Shown: positions 12,501 to 27,500, counted from the stretch's first letter. The stretch is 64,000 nucleotides of DNA from Theobroma cacao (GCF_000208745.1 NC_030854.1:16549815-16613814); one strand, 5' to 3'. Notes: a model not told the origin generated them from the sequence alone. A program made the numbers and translations.

Positions 12501-15500
12501 CCTTATTCTGGAAATTGTCTTCCTTTATTAAAGACATTGTCCCTTTTCTTCCACAACGCAGTCAATGGCCACTTTCTTCTTCAGAAACCTTCACAATAGA
12601 CCCATTGCCACCACCCTTGCGACCCACCGCCTTCAACCTTTCCTGGAGCAACCATAATTTTTCCTTTCTTTAATCTTTCTTTCCACTTTTACAGATCTGC
12701 GTCTCTCTGCCTTTATCACTGATTAAGACAACCTTTTTCTCGCTTCCACTGACACCTCTGTCTCCCTTTCTTTCCCCTTCATTGCTAGTGACTGTGGCCA
12801 CATTATCCCCTTCTCTCCTTCTCCACTTTGTGTGTGACCAGAGCTTCTTTCTTCTTTCCTTTCTTTTCCTTCTTCCTTAATGCTCTCAACAGCTTCTTCC
12901 CTTGGTCTCCTTCCTTTTCTTACTGACAAAATGCCTATAGTCTTTCCTTGTTCTTTTCTCCTCCCTCTCTCTCTTGGTCTCCGAAAGCACTTTTGAAGAT
13001 GAAATGACCTAAATGTCCATTTAGATTTTGTTGAATGACAAAATTACTTCTTAATTATTGAGATACATTGAACTTATTAAAATTATAGTGACATATAGTA
13101 ATTTAATATCTAGTTTGAAGCAATTTTAATTTTTTAGAAAATCTAAAAATCATTTTTTTTTGTAAATTTTAAATTAAACTTCAGATTAATTTATTTTTGG
13201 AACATCTTAACAATGATTTACTACAAGTACAAGAAAATGGTTCATCCTTTATAATTCAACATCATGCCCTTTTTGGACATTTTAACTTGCCTTAGTTGTT
13301 TTTTAGGCAATGCCGAACACTCAAACTTCTCAAACCACACTTTTTCACAGTAATTTCTCAGTCCATCTAGGAACTTTTACTCCTTGACAACACCTGCATT
13401 CGTCAAATTAGCAATGTTAGTCCCACAAGTATACTAATGGACTAGCACCATATTGAGCTTCTCTTTCTTAAGTGAGGGAACAGATGAAATAATATGTTCA
13501 AAAATATTGATGCAAAAGATTGAACTTCTGTATAAGCATCAATAATTGTAATTGAAATAACAAAACAAAATCCTTATAAGAATTAATACCTCCCTCTTAA
13601 TCACTGATTAAGACAACCTTTTTCTCCCGTCAACTAACACCTCTTTCTCCCTTTCTTTGCCCCTTCATTGCTCGTGACCATTGCCACTTTCTCACTTCTC
13701 TCTGCAGTATCTTACTTGCTTGTTATCAAGCACTAAAACCATTTGACAATAGGTGAAGAGGCCCAAATTGAATATTTATCCCACAAGAAAGCCTGAGCTT
13801 ATGCAATGTGGCGATTAGATCACTTAAACTTTCCTCTGCATGAACACTAAACAACCAAAACAAATGCACCCATCATACAGCCCACAAACATGATGCAATG
13901 AACAATTTTGGTTTTGATATCATTTCGAGCATCTAAATCAATTGGCAATGAATGGAATACCAACATAAATATTAGGCTACAATTAACCCTAAACTTAAAC
14001 AAAGTAAGATAAAACCATTTTGATGATGTCTTCTATACTAATAAGCAACAACATAATACCTTGCATTCAGCAGAGGGTGGAATGTACAGAAGACCTCTTG
14101 GTACTAGTAATAACTGCCACAGAATAGAAGAATGGAAAAGAATTGATGATTCCTTTGTTATCTTCCTGTATAATATGGATTTTGAAATTTCTTCTTATGC
14201 TGCTTCCTTTATAATCGTTTGGTGTATAGATTCTGCATATAAGAGTTGCAGACAAATTAAGGAGTTTGACTTTGTTGCAGGAGACATTGCACATCCATGA
14301 GAGAAATGATAAAGAATGTGATAAATTAAACGATGCATTAGTGACCTCCACAGGTGAGCCTAATGCAAATGAAAAAGTACGAATTGTAGGAAGACATCCG
14401 ACCTCTCAGCAGAACCTTTGGAAGAACTGGCCCTTAATGTCATCTATTATAGTATATTGTGTTTTCCAACTCCACGATATGGCCTATGCTGAGGTAACTT
14501 TCAATTTTTAAGGGCTTTTCTTTTCCTTTTCATCATGTATGTATTAGAGTTTTATGTTTAAAATGATAAATATTTTAATGCGTCTTATATATATTTTTTA
14601 AATCCATTATAACTTCTTTATTATACAATGCATAACAAATTTTCTTACTATCTCAACATGATTTTTCCATTTATTACACAATACACAATACATAACAAAG
14701 AAGGGAAAGGGGAAGAAAGTAGAGAAAAGTGAGAAAGCAAAGTGAAAGGGGAAGAATATGAAGAAATCTAGTCAAAAATAGAGGAAATTTGTAAAGGCAG
14801 GGTGACAACCAAGAGCAGGAAATCTCAATTATAAAATATTAGAATCCTGATAATCCAACATTGAAAACTTCTAGAAACTATAATAACATTGCTGCTTATA
14901 ACCCTATCTTAATATAAAATACCAAAAGTAATTTAAATGCTAAAACTTGAATAACCGTTTTAGTGAACCAAACATGCACTAAGCCTTTTACCACTGCATG
15001 AGGTTGTTATATGGATCATTAGTGCTACTGTGCCTCATTGACTTAATCTCTTTTTTATATTTTCCATCCATGCCTTCTTTGGTCTCCCTTTCATTCTTAT
15101 GTCATGGGTATTTTTCATCAAATTATATTTTCTCATGAGGGCATTTAAAGGTATCCTCTTTATGTGTCCAAACCACTTTAAATGTGCTTCTCTTGTTTTT
15201 CCTGTCACCTTTTCCCTCATGTGCACATTCCTAATCTTTTCTTTTCTTTTATGCTTACACTTTACCCTTGCTGTTTACATTTATACACTGCATATATACA
15301 TTTTTAGTGCAGAAAAATGTGATAGGCTGAAGAGTAGTTCACCATGAAAGTATTTTAATTTTTAAACTTTTGCAACATTGGTCATTACAGTTCCAATTAT
15401 CTTGAACCATACCATGAATGCGAAAGACTACCCATTATCTAGGTACCCTTCTAGGAAGATCTAAGTCAGGCTCCTGGAGATTGTGATTTTCTTTAAGATT

Positions 15501-18500
15501 TTCCAAGTGATTTTGATGATTACAAAACTCCATACATGTTTACTAAATTGTTTAATGAGTATTACAAGGTTAAATCTTTTTAAAAATAAGTTAGAATTTG
15601 GAGATGTTTTAAGAAGATTTGAAGCTTGAAAAATGAAGAAAATCAAAGTGCAGTGTGCCGAGTCAACTCACGATGAAATTCAAGCAGAAATGGAGATTGG
15701 GCTTTAAGAGTCCACTCACAACATATAGAAGTTGACTGATTTTTCCACAGCTCCGATATAGGTCAGAGTAGCCCCACAAGTTGGGAAAGTCGACTCACAG
15801 ACTTGTGAAAGTCAACTCACTTTTGTAGAGAGCATCAAAGATGGGCAAAGTAGACTCGCAGCATGAGAAAGTGGACTCATGAGCTGAAAACAAGAGTCTA
15901 TTTACAAATGTTTGAAATAAAAGTCAAGTCACCCTGCATCAGAGTTGACTCACACAGCTTGCAATTAAATAATTTTAAGATGTGAATGTTATTGTGTATT
16001 TTCCTTCTTAAGTGAATTCCCCTCAGTGGTTTTATGGTCAAAATACCCAGGAGGTCCCTTTACCCTTGTGTTTTGTTAAATTTAGTCCCTTTATTCCAAT
16101 TTGAAGCAATGTAGTCCCTTGATTTTGAAAATTACTCTAATTTAGTTCCTCCTCCTAATGGCATCCAATTTAATTGTTAAATATGATGGCGTCAGTACTG
16201 GCATGGTGCTGACGTGGCACATTTTTGCTGACATAGCAGTGTGGAGTAGCGGCATGCTGACGTGGCACTACCATGTCACTTTCACATGCCATCTTTTTAA
16301 GTTCAGTTGCTGACATGGCATGTTACGAGGCTGCCACACGGCATGCCAAGAGACTAACATGTCTCTCTTTTCTTGTACAAAAGATGATGTACTCTTGTTA
16401 AGGTTCGAAGTCTGGACCTTTAGCAAGAACATTAAGCTCTTTACCATCATGCCTAAGTCCTTACTTTTACTAATTTTTTCTTTTTGTTTTTCTTCTCTCT
16501 TTTTCTTTCTTATTTTTTTCCTAAAACTACGCTGTTTTGGAGCCTTTTTACACTTTCAAAAACCCTAACTATAAAACTCTAATTATAGGAGAGAGTGAAA
16601 AAAAGAAGAGGTAGAAAGAGAGAAGGGAAGGAAAAAATGAGAAAAATATGCTTTTATAGCTTGGGATTTGGAGAGTGTAAGAAGGCTCCAAAATGACGCT
16701 GTTTTAGGAAAAAATATATAAAAATGAAAAAAACAAAAGTAAAAATTACTAAAAGTAAGGGTTTAGGCATGATAGTAAGGAGCTTAGTGTTCTTGCTAGA
16801 AGTCTTGGGTTCGAACCTTAGCAAGAGCATATCATATTTTAAAGAATAAGAGAGTGATGTGGCAGTGTCACGTCAGTATCTTGAGCCTTAATGTTGACGT
16901 GGCATTGCCATGTTAGCAACTCAAACTTAAAGGATGACGTGGCATTGCCATGTCAGCAAAAAAGATGCCACGTTAGCGCCACATCATCCTGTTTAATGGC
17001 TAAATTGGATGCTATTAGGAGGAGGGACTGAATTGGAGCAATTCCTAAAATTGAGGGACTAAATTGCTTCAAATTTGAGTAGAGGGACTAAATTGAACAC
17101 ATAAGTACAGGACCTCACAGGTGTTTTGACTGTGGTTACCTTCAAGGTCTATTTGAGCTATAAATCTTCTCTTTGTGACCTTTATAAAAGGAGAGTGACT
17201 CTTGTAAATGGTGAACTGGTAAGGTTGGGAAAACATTGGGCTTGTTTGAATGAAACACTTTAGGAAAGCTTTGCTAGAGCTTGTTAATCTAACTGGTGTA
17301 TAGGTTAAGCTTGATTCTTGAAAGGCTTTACTGGATTAAATTAAAATCATTAACTTGGATGGTTTTGGTAGTGGATGAAGGTTCCTTGTATCGAACCAAA
17401 CCACTATAAAGTGGCTGTGTTCTCTCTTTTTTGACTCTATAGATTATATTGTGCTTATTATTGACTTGCTTTCCTTATTTGAACTTAATATTTGAGGTTT
17501 TTCTGAAAAAAGTTCTGAAAGATTTATCAATGCAAATCAACCCCTCTTAAATTGGTCTTGTACCTGTGGAACATATTTTAACTTGGACATAAATTGCCAT
17601 AGTTTTAAGTATGAAATTATTTTCTGTTACATCTGAGTCTTGTGTCCTGGTAGCTAATTATTTCTTTGTTTACATGTCTTGGTTTCAACTTTTCACTCAA
17701 GTATCATTCTGCAGATTTTCTCACTTTGGGCAGTCAGTCCTAGGAAGAATGGAGGATTGAGCTATTCCACTGCAGATGTTGGTGAAGTTCTTGCAATTTC
17801 AGGTGTGTAACATTGTGCCATTTGCATGTGAACTACAATAGATATAAACATCACTGAAATTAATCTTCAGCCTTTTATCTTTGTGTAGCAATTGAGAATG
17901 TCGATATTGTCTATCAGATATACCTTCTTTAAATATTAGCTTTCAAGACCCTAACCTTTCTCCATTGTTGAATGTTTTGGGTCTCATTTGACATGATGTT
18001 TACTTATTGGAGGGTTGTTTTAGTTTCAGCAGATAAAAGTTCTCTGAACACACAGCTGAAGGATGTGTTTAGCCAGAGAAAAGTAAATTGAATTTGCATC
18101 AGAAAATTCACTGGCATTCACCTTGGCACTTTAAAAATGAATTTGCTCATAAAATTTATCAAAATAAATCACAATCACTCTTTGTGCAGAATTCTTTGTA
18201 AATAAATTTTATTTCTTCCAATGCTCTCCTAGAAGGCCATTAATTTGTTACTGTCCCTTTTTATTTGAAGCAATTTTTACTATCCTCTGTTTAGGGTTCT
18301 TTTTGAGCTTTTCTTGCATTTCGATATTATCATGTCATGAATTAAGGGAATTACAGATGGTTTAGCCATATAGAAAATTTGTATTCAGGAAATAGCCAGT
18401 ATTTGGGCTTTGGCAGATAAAAAACTTAACTAAATTCTGAGGACTTCTGCATAAACATAAAATGTAGATTACTTTACTGCAAAGAAGGTAAAAGAGGCGT

Positions 18501-21500
18501 CTGTTTTATGACATGAAATTTTCTTCAAGTAAAATGCATATCTGTACATATGTGGTAATCCACAAAAAAGTATAAATATATTTCTAAGCTCTGCATCAAT
18601 AACTGTTTTCTTTTTCTTTTCTATCTTCATTTTGGTCCTATAACTGTCAGGCTGTGGACTGCTGCTCTTCCAGCTGTTTTTATACCCACTCATAGAGAAG
18701 ACTTTAGGCCCAGTAATGATATCTCGCTTAGGAGCGGTATTTCCTTAATGCACCTTTTTGTTTTTTTTTTCTTTATGAATTATTTCATGAAATAATTTAC
18801 TTGTTCCTTTGTAGGTCTTGACCATACCATTGCTGTTCACTTACCCATTTATAGCTATGCTAAAAGGCTTGAGCCTCATGTTCTTGATTTCCTCTGCATC
18901 TGTGCTAAAGAATGTGCTCTCTGTAAGTGCAAGCTCAAGTTCAGAATTTTAAATTCATATTTTTCGATTAAGTAAAATTTTAATTATTAAAGAAGCAGGG
19001 AAATACTGCTGCAGTTCATACAAAGCAAATATTCACCTACAGAGATAAAAAACCCACAAATTAATAAACTTTAATAATACTGGACCATCAGAAAGAAAAT
19101 GAAACTTAAGTCCCTTGCTGCTGACATAAAGCAATATTAGCTGAAGTGGCTGCTAACTAGAAGTTGGTGCTGCATCTTAATATGTCCACATAAGTAAGTT
19201 GAGAGACTAGATTACTGACAGAATTAGGAGTTTTACTGCCATCCTTGCTCTTCAAATCATGTATGAATAGGCAGATCAAGTTAATTTAAGCACATAAATT
19301 GCAAAGGTCTTTCACTTCAAATATGATCGAACCCAACTGAAATCAAATCTGAGTCACCGACTGCTCTTTGGATTTGAAACCTTGGAAGAACTTCATACCA
19401 TAATTCGTTGGAGAAAGAATAACAAAAAAACAAATGGTCTTTGCCTCTTTGGTTTCATTCTGAAGGTTGCAGAGAAGAGAAGCGTTATTTTGTAACACCA
19501 GTGCTGCAATCTGGGCAGAGTAGACAGTCTATCAAGAATTCATAACCAAGCAATCATAGAGTGCTTCGGAATGTGAAGATGGAAATGGATTAATTTATAT
19601 TAGTCCACTCTAGCCTGCTTGTGCCTGATCTGCTCTCAAGTTTTTTTTGTATTAAATCTTTGTGAGCCAAGCCATAGGATAGAGTTTTCTAAATATTTGG
19701 AGATGAAACTCCCACGACAGGAACTTGAATCTTTAAGAATAATTTAGATCTTTGTGGCTGATACCTGTTCCCATCTTATTAATTTTAAATGCTTTTTATT
19801 TATTGAAAAAGAAATTCAGCAATGTTTACTATTTCTAGTTGACAGAACAGAATCTGGACTCTGGACTAGCTTAAGAGATGATTGACATTAGTTAGAGACA
19901 ATATTTCTTCTCAAATAATTAAGCCACTCTTCTGATGCCTCTCGTGCTGAATTGTTTACCTGTCATAGGATATAGCTTTAGCCCATGGGCTTCCACGTTT
20001 TTATCCCTATGATCTCTATTCTACATGAAAATTTAAGCAACAGATTGAATTTAGATTATTGAAAAGTCTTATCTTTTTACGATAATGAATGTTGAGTGAA
20101 TACTTTAGGTCAGATGAGTTTATCTGTTTTACAGTTTTATATTACCAAATAAGTGAGAGTTTTTCACACACACACACATAGAGAGAGGTGCCATCTCCAG
20201 TCAGCATGTTTGGTGATCTGCTTGCATCTTGTTTGTTTCTAATGTCTAAAGTCTTCATTGGATGATTTACAATTGTTTCACTGAAGAATTAGAAAGCAGT
20301 ATAAAATTAGATGAGAGAAAGAAATTCTTGGTGGTGACTTTTATATATATTTGGTCTGAGCTTCTCTTCCTAGACATTTTCCAATACTACAAACATTTTG
20401 TGCAAGTAGGAGCTGGCGATATTCATATATAGACACAGACTTGTAAGTTCATAAATTCATGAGAAGGGGCAAAGGAAACTTGTGTCTATCTGTACTATTT
20501 GTACAAACCAATCTTTTTTCATTGTGCAAAATATTAATCATTTCTGCTTAGTTGTCAAAAAGGGACTAAAAAGAAAACGGGGAAAGTGCGTATCTGCCTG
20601 TGTTTCTCCTTCTACATTTGATGTATCATTTTCTATAATGTAATCAGGTATCAATCACTACAGGCTTGTTCCTTCTGCAAAACAGAGCTGTGGTAATTTT
20701 GTTTCCTTCTTCATACATGTGTATGCTGATGATTTCCATGTTCTGTAGTTTCTAGTCATTTTCTAAGTAACCCTAAACCCTAAACTCTAAATGTTTTTCT
20801 TAACCCTGATATCAGACTCAAAAGCAAAGAGGAGCTGCAAATGGAATTTCTATGTCTGCTATGTCCATATTCAAAGCTGTTGGTCCAGCTGCTGGTGGTT
20901 CACTGTAAGTTTCCATATTTAATTTGGTGCTGCACTATAACTCAGCTAATTTGAGATGCAGCAACATGTACATTATGGATGAGTTTGGTAGACGAGATGA
21001 TGGAAGGATAAGATGAGATAAGGAAGTAGATGGGCTTAGATGATATCATCCTATCCTATGTTTTCTGTTTGCAAAGAAAAAAATAGGATAGGATTTTTAT
21101 CCTTTCCCATGTTATATATATGCAAGATTTAAGAGTTAGATGGGATGATTATTTCTGACACCATTGTATAGTAAATACAATTTTTAAAGAAAAATGTTTT
21201 AGGGGTAAATTAGAAACATAAAAATGAGAATAACCGACCTCCTATTTAGAGCTGGCAAAGCTGACTTGAAGCCGAACTTGAGCTCAACCCAATTCAAATC
21301 TAATCTAACAATATATAAAAGTTGAGTCCAGAGAACTCAAAAAATATCTTATTTGTCGTTTTCTAGGGTTATTTTAGGCTTTTTCTTTTTTCTTTTGTTG
21401 TCCTTTTTGGATTCTTGGAGAGAGAGAGGGAGGGGAAGGGGTTGGGAGCTGCAGAGCAACAACGGGGAGGGAGGGCTGGTTATAGAGAATAGTTGGGATT

Positions 21501-24500
21501 GGAAAATGTCGTAGTAGAGAGAGCAAGGGGGTGAGAGGAGAGAGAAAATTGGAGAGAATCGGGAGGAGAGGAAGAAGAAAGGAGAGGGAAAGGGAAATTG
21601 TTGGAGAGGATCAATATGGATATAAAGCCACAACAAACCCTAAAAGTCCATCTGCGGTATGACACCGCCTAACATTCCCCCTCATATGTTGACCCACTAC
21701 AACATTATTAAATGGGCTCATCACATGGAGTACAAAATAAGGCAACAAAAAGAACTTAGGCTTTAATATCGTTTTGAAGCATCCAGTGTAAAGATGCTTG
21801 ATTTGAATATAAGGCCACAACAAGCCTTGAGGAAAATTGGGGATATAGCACCACTTGAAAGTTGGATGAGAAACCGCTTATATAAGAGCATAACAAGCCC
21901 TGAAGAAAATTGGGGATATAGCACCACTTAAAATCTGGAGGAGAATTAATTTTTAAGGAGATGCTTCTATAATATGCACACTTAGAGTTCATTTATGGAG
22001 AAACTCTTAGCACATATTTATCTTGATTCCAATCCTAAAGATTTGAAGTTGCTTTATTTTCTTGGGGTTCACATGTCATTCCATTTTCTTATTGCAGCAT
22101 GTGCATCAAGGATCTACTAAACGGGGAATAGATAATGGATTATAAGACATAATTACTATTTGCAGTGAACTCTTATTCTTCTTGTCCTTGTTGGACAACC
22201 AATCCATAACCACAATCCTTTTCATGTGTACCAACACCCATTGTGAATTATTTGTTGATTAGAGTGCAATCTAATCCTTTTTGTAGCCTTATATAACCAT
22301 CATCATCTAGTCATCTTTGTGCTATCCATCATCATTTGGTCATCTTTCTGCTATGCTGATATTAATTGACATCACAATTAAGTTTTTTGTTGCTTTCCTA
22401 TACCCCATTGATTCTTTAGCAGCTGAACTAATTGTGATAATAGTTTTTTGTCTTGACAGTGTTATTCGTACAATAATTAATTTCAAATATTTATACATTG
22501 TTCATAATTAAATTGATCTGATATACTGCCTTGTTAGAACTAGTCTAGCAATGTTCAAATTTAGTAATTAGTATTACTTATTTTGCAGCTTTTCTTGGGC
22601 ACAGAATCGACAGAATGCTTTCTTTCTTCCAGGTAAAAGAATTCTACATTGCTGGTTAAAGCCTAGTATCATAATAGCATGCTGTAGGAGTACACACTAC
22701 CCTAGATCAATAGGGTAGTTTTTCCTATCAACAATTTGCATGTTGGTCCATTATTAGTATGCTCTTAAAGTTGTAGATACCACTTGGGAATAGGCTCTTA
22801 AAGTTGAAAATTTTGGATAATTTTCATGGAAGCTATTTTGAAATTGCTTCGTCTAATTTGAATATAATAGGAATTAATTGCTGATGTTTTAAAGAATGAG
22901 TAACATTTGTTTTTTGCCAATTCTTTAGGCTCCATTTGGTATTTTTGTTTTTGCTACTTGCTATATCATTTTTCTCCCCTTAAACTGAAGCAAATAAATA
23001 GGTTGAGGGTTTCGCCTAATCCAAGGGCAATTCAAATTCTGAATACCGTCTGATCAATGCTGGCTTCATGAACTTACACGGATTTGCTTCCTGATCTATT
23101 CTTGATTCCTTCTTGATCTTTCTCTTCAATAGAGTAGCTGCTAGCACTCATCTACCACTACCTTTTGGGCACATGCTAAAGTAGTAATATCCAATCTCCC
23201 TCTTCATGACTTAGTTTTAAGTCGCAAAGGGTACAGTAGATGCATGATTTTGTCATCATATAATCTTATCATTACTTTGCAATTTCTATGGATTAATTCT
23301 TACATCTTTGGTCTAATGTTTATTCACATGCAAAGGGTATAGGCGTTACTCTAGGATATATGGCAGGATTCTAAAGTTAAACCCAATAACTTAGGATGTT
23401 TATTTGAATTTTGGATTTCTCATTCCTATAATATGTTTAATACATATATATACATATGACATTAGTGTTAATGGAAAGTGTGTTTAATAATTAAAAAAAA
23501 AAATGTATTGACATTGGTTTGAGGATGACATGGCACCCTACTTTAAGGGGTGTAACGTTACCCCTTCTTTCTTATTCAAGGGCAGCATACACCCTTTTAA
23601 AAGGGGTACAATGCTGCCCCCTTCAAGGGGTCCCAATGCGACCCTTTTTCAAGAGGGTGCAAGACACTAAACCATCTTCATGAGGGTGCCGTGCCACTCC
23701 CACTCACAATTGTAAAAGGTGTAATTTTCATATTTCCAAATGTATAAGGTTGGCCTTGAACTTTCTTCTAACACTTTTTTAAGCTATATAAAATAAATAA
23801 ATACATGAATACTACTTGTAGTAAAAATAAAAGTAAAAAAAAAATCTCTAACTGCTAAAGGAGCCACATTATATATGGAGGATGCTACCACCTTCCTAAT
23901 TCTAAAAGGTAGCTTCACACCATTCTGAAGGGGTGAAACGCTACCCCTTCCCCTGTAAGTAGTGATACGTGTTATATTACTCCTACTCCCACGTGGAAAA
24001 GGAGCCGCAAATCCTTTTATTTAAAAGATGGAATCTTTACCCTTTTGAAAGTAGCATCACACCTTCCAAGGGTAAGCATTACACACCCCCATCCCCTCCC
24101 TTTTCCCCTTTAAGAGATGCAGTAGTATTTTCGCAATAAGGCACCATACATCCGCAGTTAATTTACAAGTTGGCATCACAGCATATTTTTTAAAATCATT
24201 GAAACCAAAATAAAAATATCTTTAAAACTATTTTTTTTTTTTAAAAAATAGTTTGTGTATCCCTAATTCTTTTAATCTTACTTGTCACAGCATTTTTTCT
24301 TAAAAAAAAAAATGCCTGCTGAAAATTTACTTTTCGTTCCAAACAAGATGCATGAAGGTCTCATTACTAACTTCACAAACAAAACTCATGCATTATAAGA
24401 TTACAAGTACAGTGATGAAAGATGGTAACTTGATGTCATCCAATTATTTATTTTCATACTTCTCATTATGTTATCCACTTATTTATTTGCAAGTGCATAG

Positions 24501-27500
24501 ATGTATATAATTATACTTGAATGCTTCACATAAAATTTTTAATATGTTCCACTATGATTCTTTTTTATGCATGTGAACCCCTTTGAAAGAGATTTCCTTG
24601 TAGGGGCCAAAATATAGATGCATGCTTTTGTCATCATATAGTATTATTGGTATTTTGCATTTTTTGTGAATTAATTCTTATATCTTTGGTCTAATATTTA
24701 TTCACCATGCAACATATATGGGTTTAACTCTAGGATATATGACAGGATTCTAAAGTTAACTCCCATAACTTCGGATGTTTATGAGAGTTTTAGCTTGGTG
24801 GGCCTAGATTGGAGGCTCTCTAAGAAATACTTTTTTTTTTTACCTCTCTTAAAGAGCTAGGTACTTCCCATGTGATATCCTTGGTGTAGGATATCTTGAC
24901 CTTTGGATTTCCTCCTATTTTCTTATTGTAAACTATCATGTCATTAAATCACGAAAGTTGTCGACCATCATAAATAGTCTTTGTAACATCCGATATCCTC
25001 GTATGGAAGTTGATAAGACCTTATCGATAAGACGAATGGTCAATTGACATAAATTTAAGTGCCAAAGAGCGATAGTGGGTGAAAAAAATATTTTAGAATA
25101 AAAAAATATTTTATTAATAAAATAATATTAAAATATTAATATTTTATCTATTATTGAAATTAGTCATGAAGGAGGACTATATGACTAGTTTAAGTGGGGG
25201 AGAAGAAGTCAGGAAGAATTTTGAAGAAAAATGGAATGAGGCTCACGTGCCTTTATTAAATAAAGGAGAAACGGGTAAGTATATATTTAAATATTATGGT
25301 GACACCTTGGTGAAGTGTAAATTTTATATCTTATTTGTACAAATGTAAAGGAAGAAAAACAGAAGGAAATTGGAATTAAATAAATGTTGGAAGGATCAAA
25401 TTGTAAAGGATGAAAAGTTTGGAAGGGCACATGATAAATAATGAAAGTTTGAGGACTTATGTGCAATTTCAATATTTGAAGTTAAATGAAAATTAACTAA
25501 CTAAGGAAAGTTAGATTATGTGGCATAATGAGATGTGCATGTGAATTTACTATTATATGCAAATTATAGCATGCAAAAAGGAGAAGTTAGTAGGAAACAT
25601 GTGAGATCTTCACCATGTGAAGTAAAAAGAAGAATAAGACTAAGTTTATTTGTATGTAATGAGATTGGTGCATTAAGTGGTCAAATGAGGAAAGAAAGAT
25701 GTGGGAAGCATGTGACTTGAATATATTAATGAATGATCAAATAAAATATAAAGTGAAGCTTGTGCATGAAATATGATTGTAGGAATAAGGTGGTGCATGA
25801 AAGGAAATATATGTGAAATGAAATGCAAATGAAATAAATCAAAAAGATTACCATGTGAATCAATGCATGGGCAAGGTAATGTAATCAAAGGATAAAGGAA
25901 TGGATAAAGAAACCTTGCATACACAAGCTACCAATGGAAAATGACGTTAATAATAAAGTGAGGAATTGAATGGCATAACATGTAAAGATAAATGAAAAAA
26001 GTTACCAAGCCTTGGGTAATCCGTTAATGAAAGAAAAAGAAAGTAAAAGAAGACTTTCACAAGGCCATTTCAAGTTCATTCTTAGTTATATATACCCACA
26101 CCAAAGAAATAGCAAACAAGTGACTTTGCCTTTAGAGGTCCGCACCTTTGAGAGAAAAGAAAAAGAATTGGCCTTGAAAGCAAAAAGAGGGAAGGAAGGA
26201 GAAACAAGAAAAGAGAAAAGAGGAAGAAGAAAAAAGCTTGGACGAGGCTCGATTTTAGGGAAGATTGGAGAAAAATCGAAAAGTTTTCTCTTGCATGCCA
26301 TTGTTGGAGCTTTAAGAAGGCATATGAGGTTCGGCCTAGTGATTTTAAGCTAAGGAAGTTAAGATTTAACATTTTGTTTGAATGCATGCCTTGTGAATCG
26401 ATTATAATGTGGGATTTTGTTTGTGGTAACAAGAATATTCAAGGATTCAAAAACCGGATGCATGCATGTATGTGGATCTTGGAATGCATGGTGCTTTTGA
26501 GCTAGATAAGTAATAGGTAAGTGTTTTAATCTCAAAATCACAAGTAAAAAGAAAAAATGAGATGTGTATTAATAGCTTATGCTTGTGGCAACAATGGTGA
26601 TCGAAAATTTGAGAAAATTGTGAACTATATGGGGAATTCAAGCTAAAACTGAAATGTGAGCATGCAATGTGAGTACATTATGTTGCGTGGGCTATGGTTG
26701 GTTGCAAGTATATGGATTGCATACCGAACCAGATAGAATTTTAGATTTATCTTTAAAGTAGTTTGTATACCAAGCTCAAATATAGAGCTCCATATGGGGT
26801 TTAGACCAGAATTAATATTTCTAAGTCATTTGGCCTTAAGCTACCAAGTCCACAACTAATCCTTTAATTCATTGGCTTCATGCTAAGCATAGCAAAATTT
26901 AAGCTCATCCTTAGAGAAAATTTGTTTACTAGCTTTTTACTTTGTGATCACACATCAATTATAACAATCATTGATGTTCACCCTTGGGCTAACTCATGTA
27001 CTTATAAGTATAAACCAAAATGGGTCAAATCGAATCTTGGGAATTCACAGCCATTTAATTGAAATCAAAACCAGCTCCAATGTCATCCAATTTCTTCCCA
27101 TTGACAATCATGGGCTCAAGTTATAGCTTCATCAAATGAATAAGTTATTATGGACCTATTAGTCTTGTTCCACCTTCTTCTGTCCTTGGTTAGAGGGATA
27201 TGTAATTACATTAACCATTCATTAGGAGCATTTCACTTTAAGATCTTTTCAACAATGGCTCATGTCTCGAGTAGCATCTCAAACCCAGACAATGACACTA
27301 TTTATGACTTTTATATGATATTAGTAAAAAGATAGGTTACTAGGAACAGGAGTTTATATAGCCTCTTGTTTATAACTTGTGTTGTGGTCACAAACCATAA
27401 ACAAGACTCTACACTAACTCTAACAACTCTGCTGACTGACACAAGAATTCTTAAGACTTGACTAAACCTAGCTTTGATGCCAAGGCTGTAACGACCTTCT

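Larger units (their letters stand above)
11605..14280 (+). other. ZIFL intron 9 (2.7 kb) with an internal duplication
   Basis: A block at 12716-12795 (starting 'cactgattaagacaaccttt') recurs at about 13602-13685 with scattered differences, so the intron holds an old direct duplication of roughly 80 bp or more. The region 12440-13000 is a pyrimidine-rich stretch with no coding evidence. No complete mobile element was resolved. Confidence 0.5.
15480..17573 (+). repeat. Copia-type solo LTR in intron 10, split by a fold-back insertion
   Basis: The left part contains 'ttttgatgattacaaaact', the same text type that begins the Copia LTRs at 35324 and 40502. The right part has TATAAAAGG at 17183-17191 and ends with a 'caacccctcttaaattggtc' type terminus. 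Between them lies the fold-back element. The left part carries an array of AGTCGACTCA-like palindromes. Edges are approximate, and no internal coding region is attached, so a solo LTR is inferred. Confidence 0.6.
14494..17714 (+). other. ZIFL intron 10 (3.2 kb), repeat-filled
   Basis: From left to right it holds an AT-rich part, a LINE 3' fragment (about 15000-15260, minus), and a Copia-type solo LTR (about 15480-17573) that is split by a fold-back element (about 16038-17129). The short rest before exon 11 is ordinary intron. Confidence 0.75.

Noticed and set aside
16378..16820. tRNA-like 'ggttcgaa' box-B words in the intron-10 fold-back
   Set aside because: No box A, acceptor stem or cloverleaf was found; the words are mirrored because they lie in inverted arms.
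20769..20787. Telomere-like CCCTAAACCCTAAAC
   Set aside because: Only two units inside intron 14, a common short motif in plant DNA, not a telomeric tract.
26012..26432. Overlapping 113- and 116-residue ORFs on both strands
   Set aside because: Purine-rich stretch of LTR family A; lysine/arginine/glutamate-rich on one strand and phenylalanine/leucine-rich on the other, a compositional effect.
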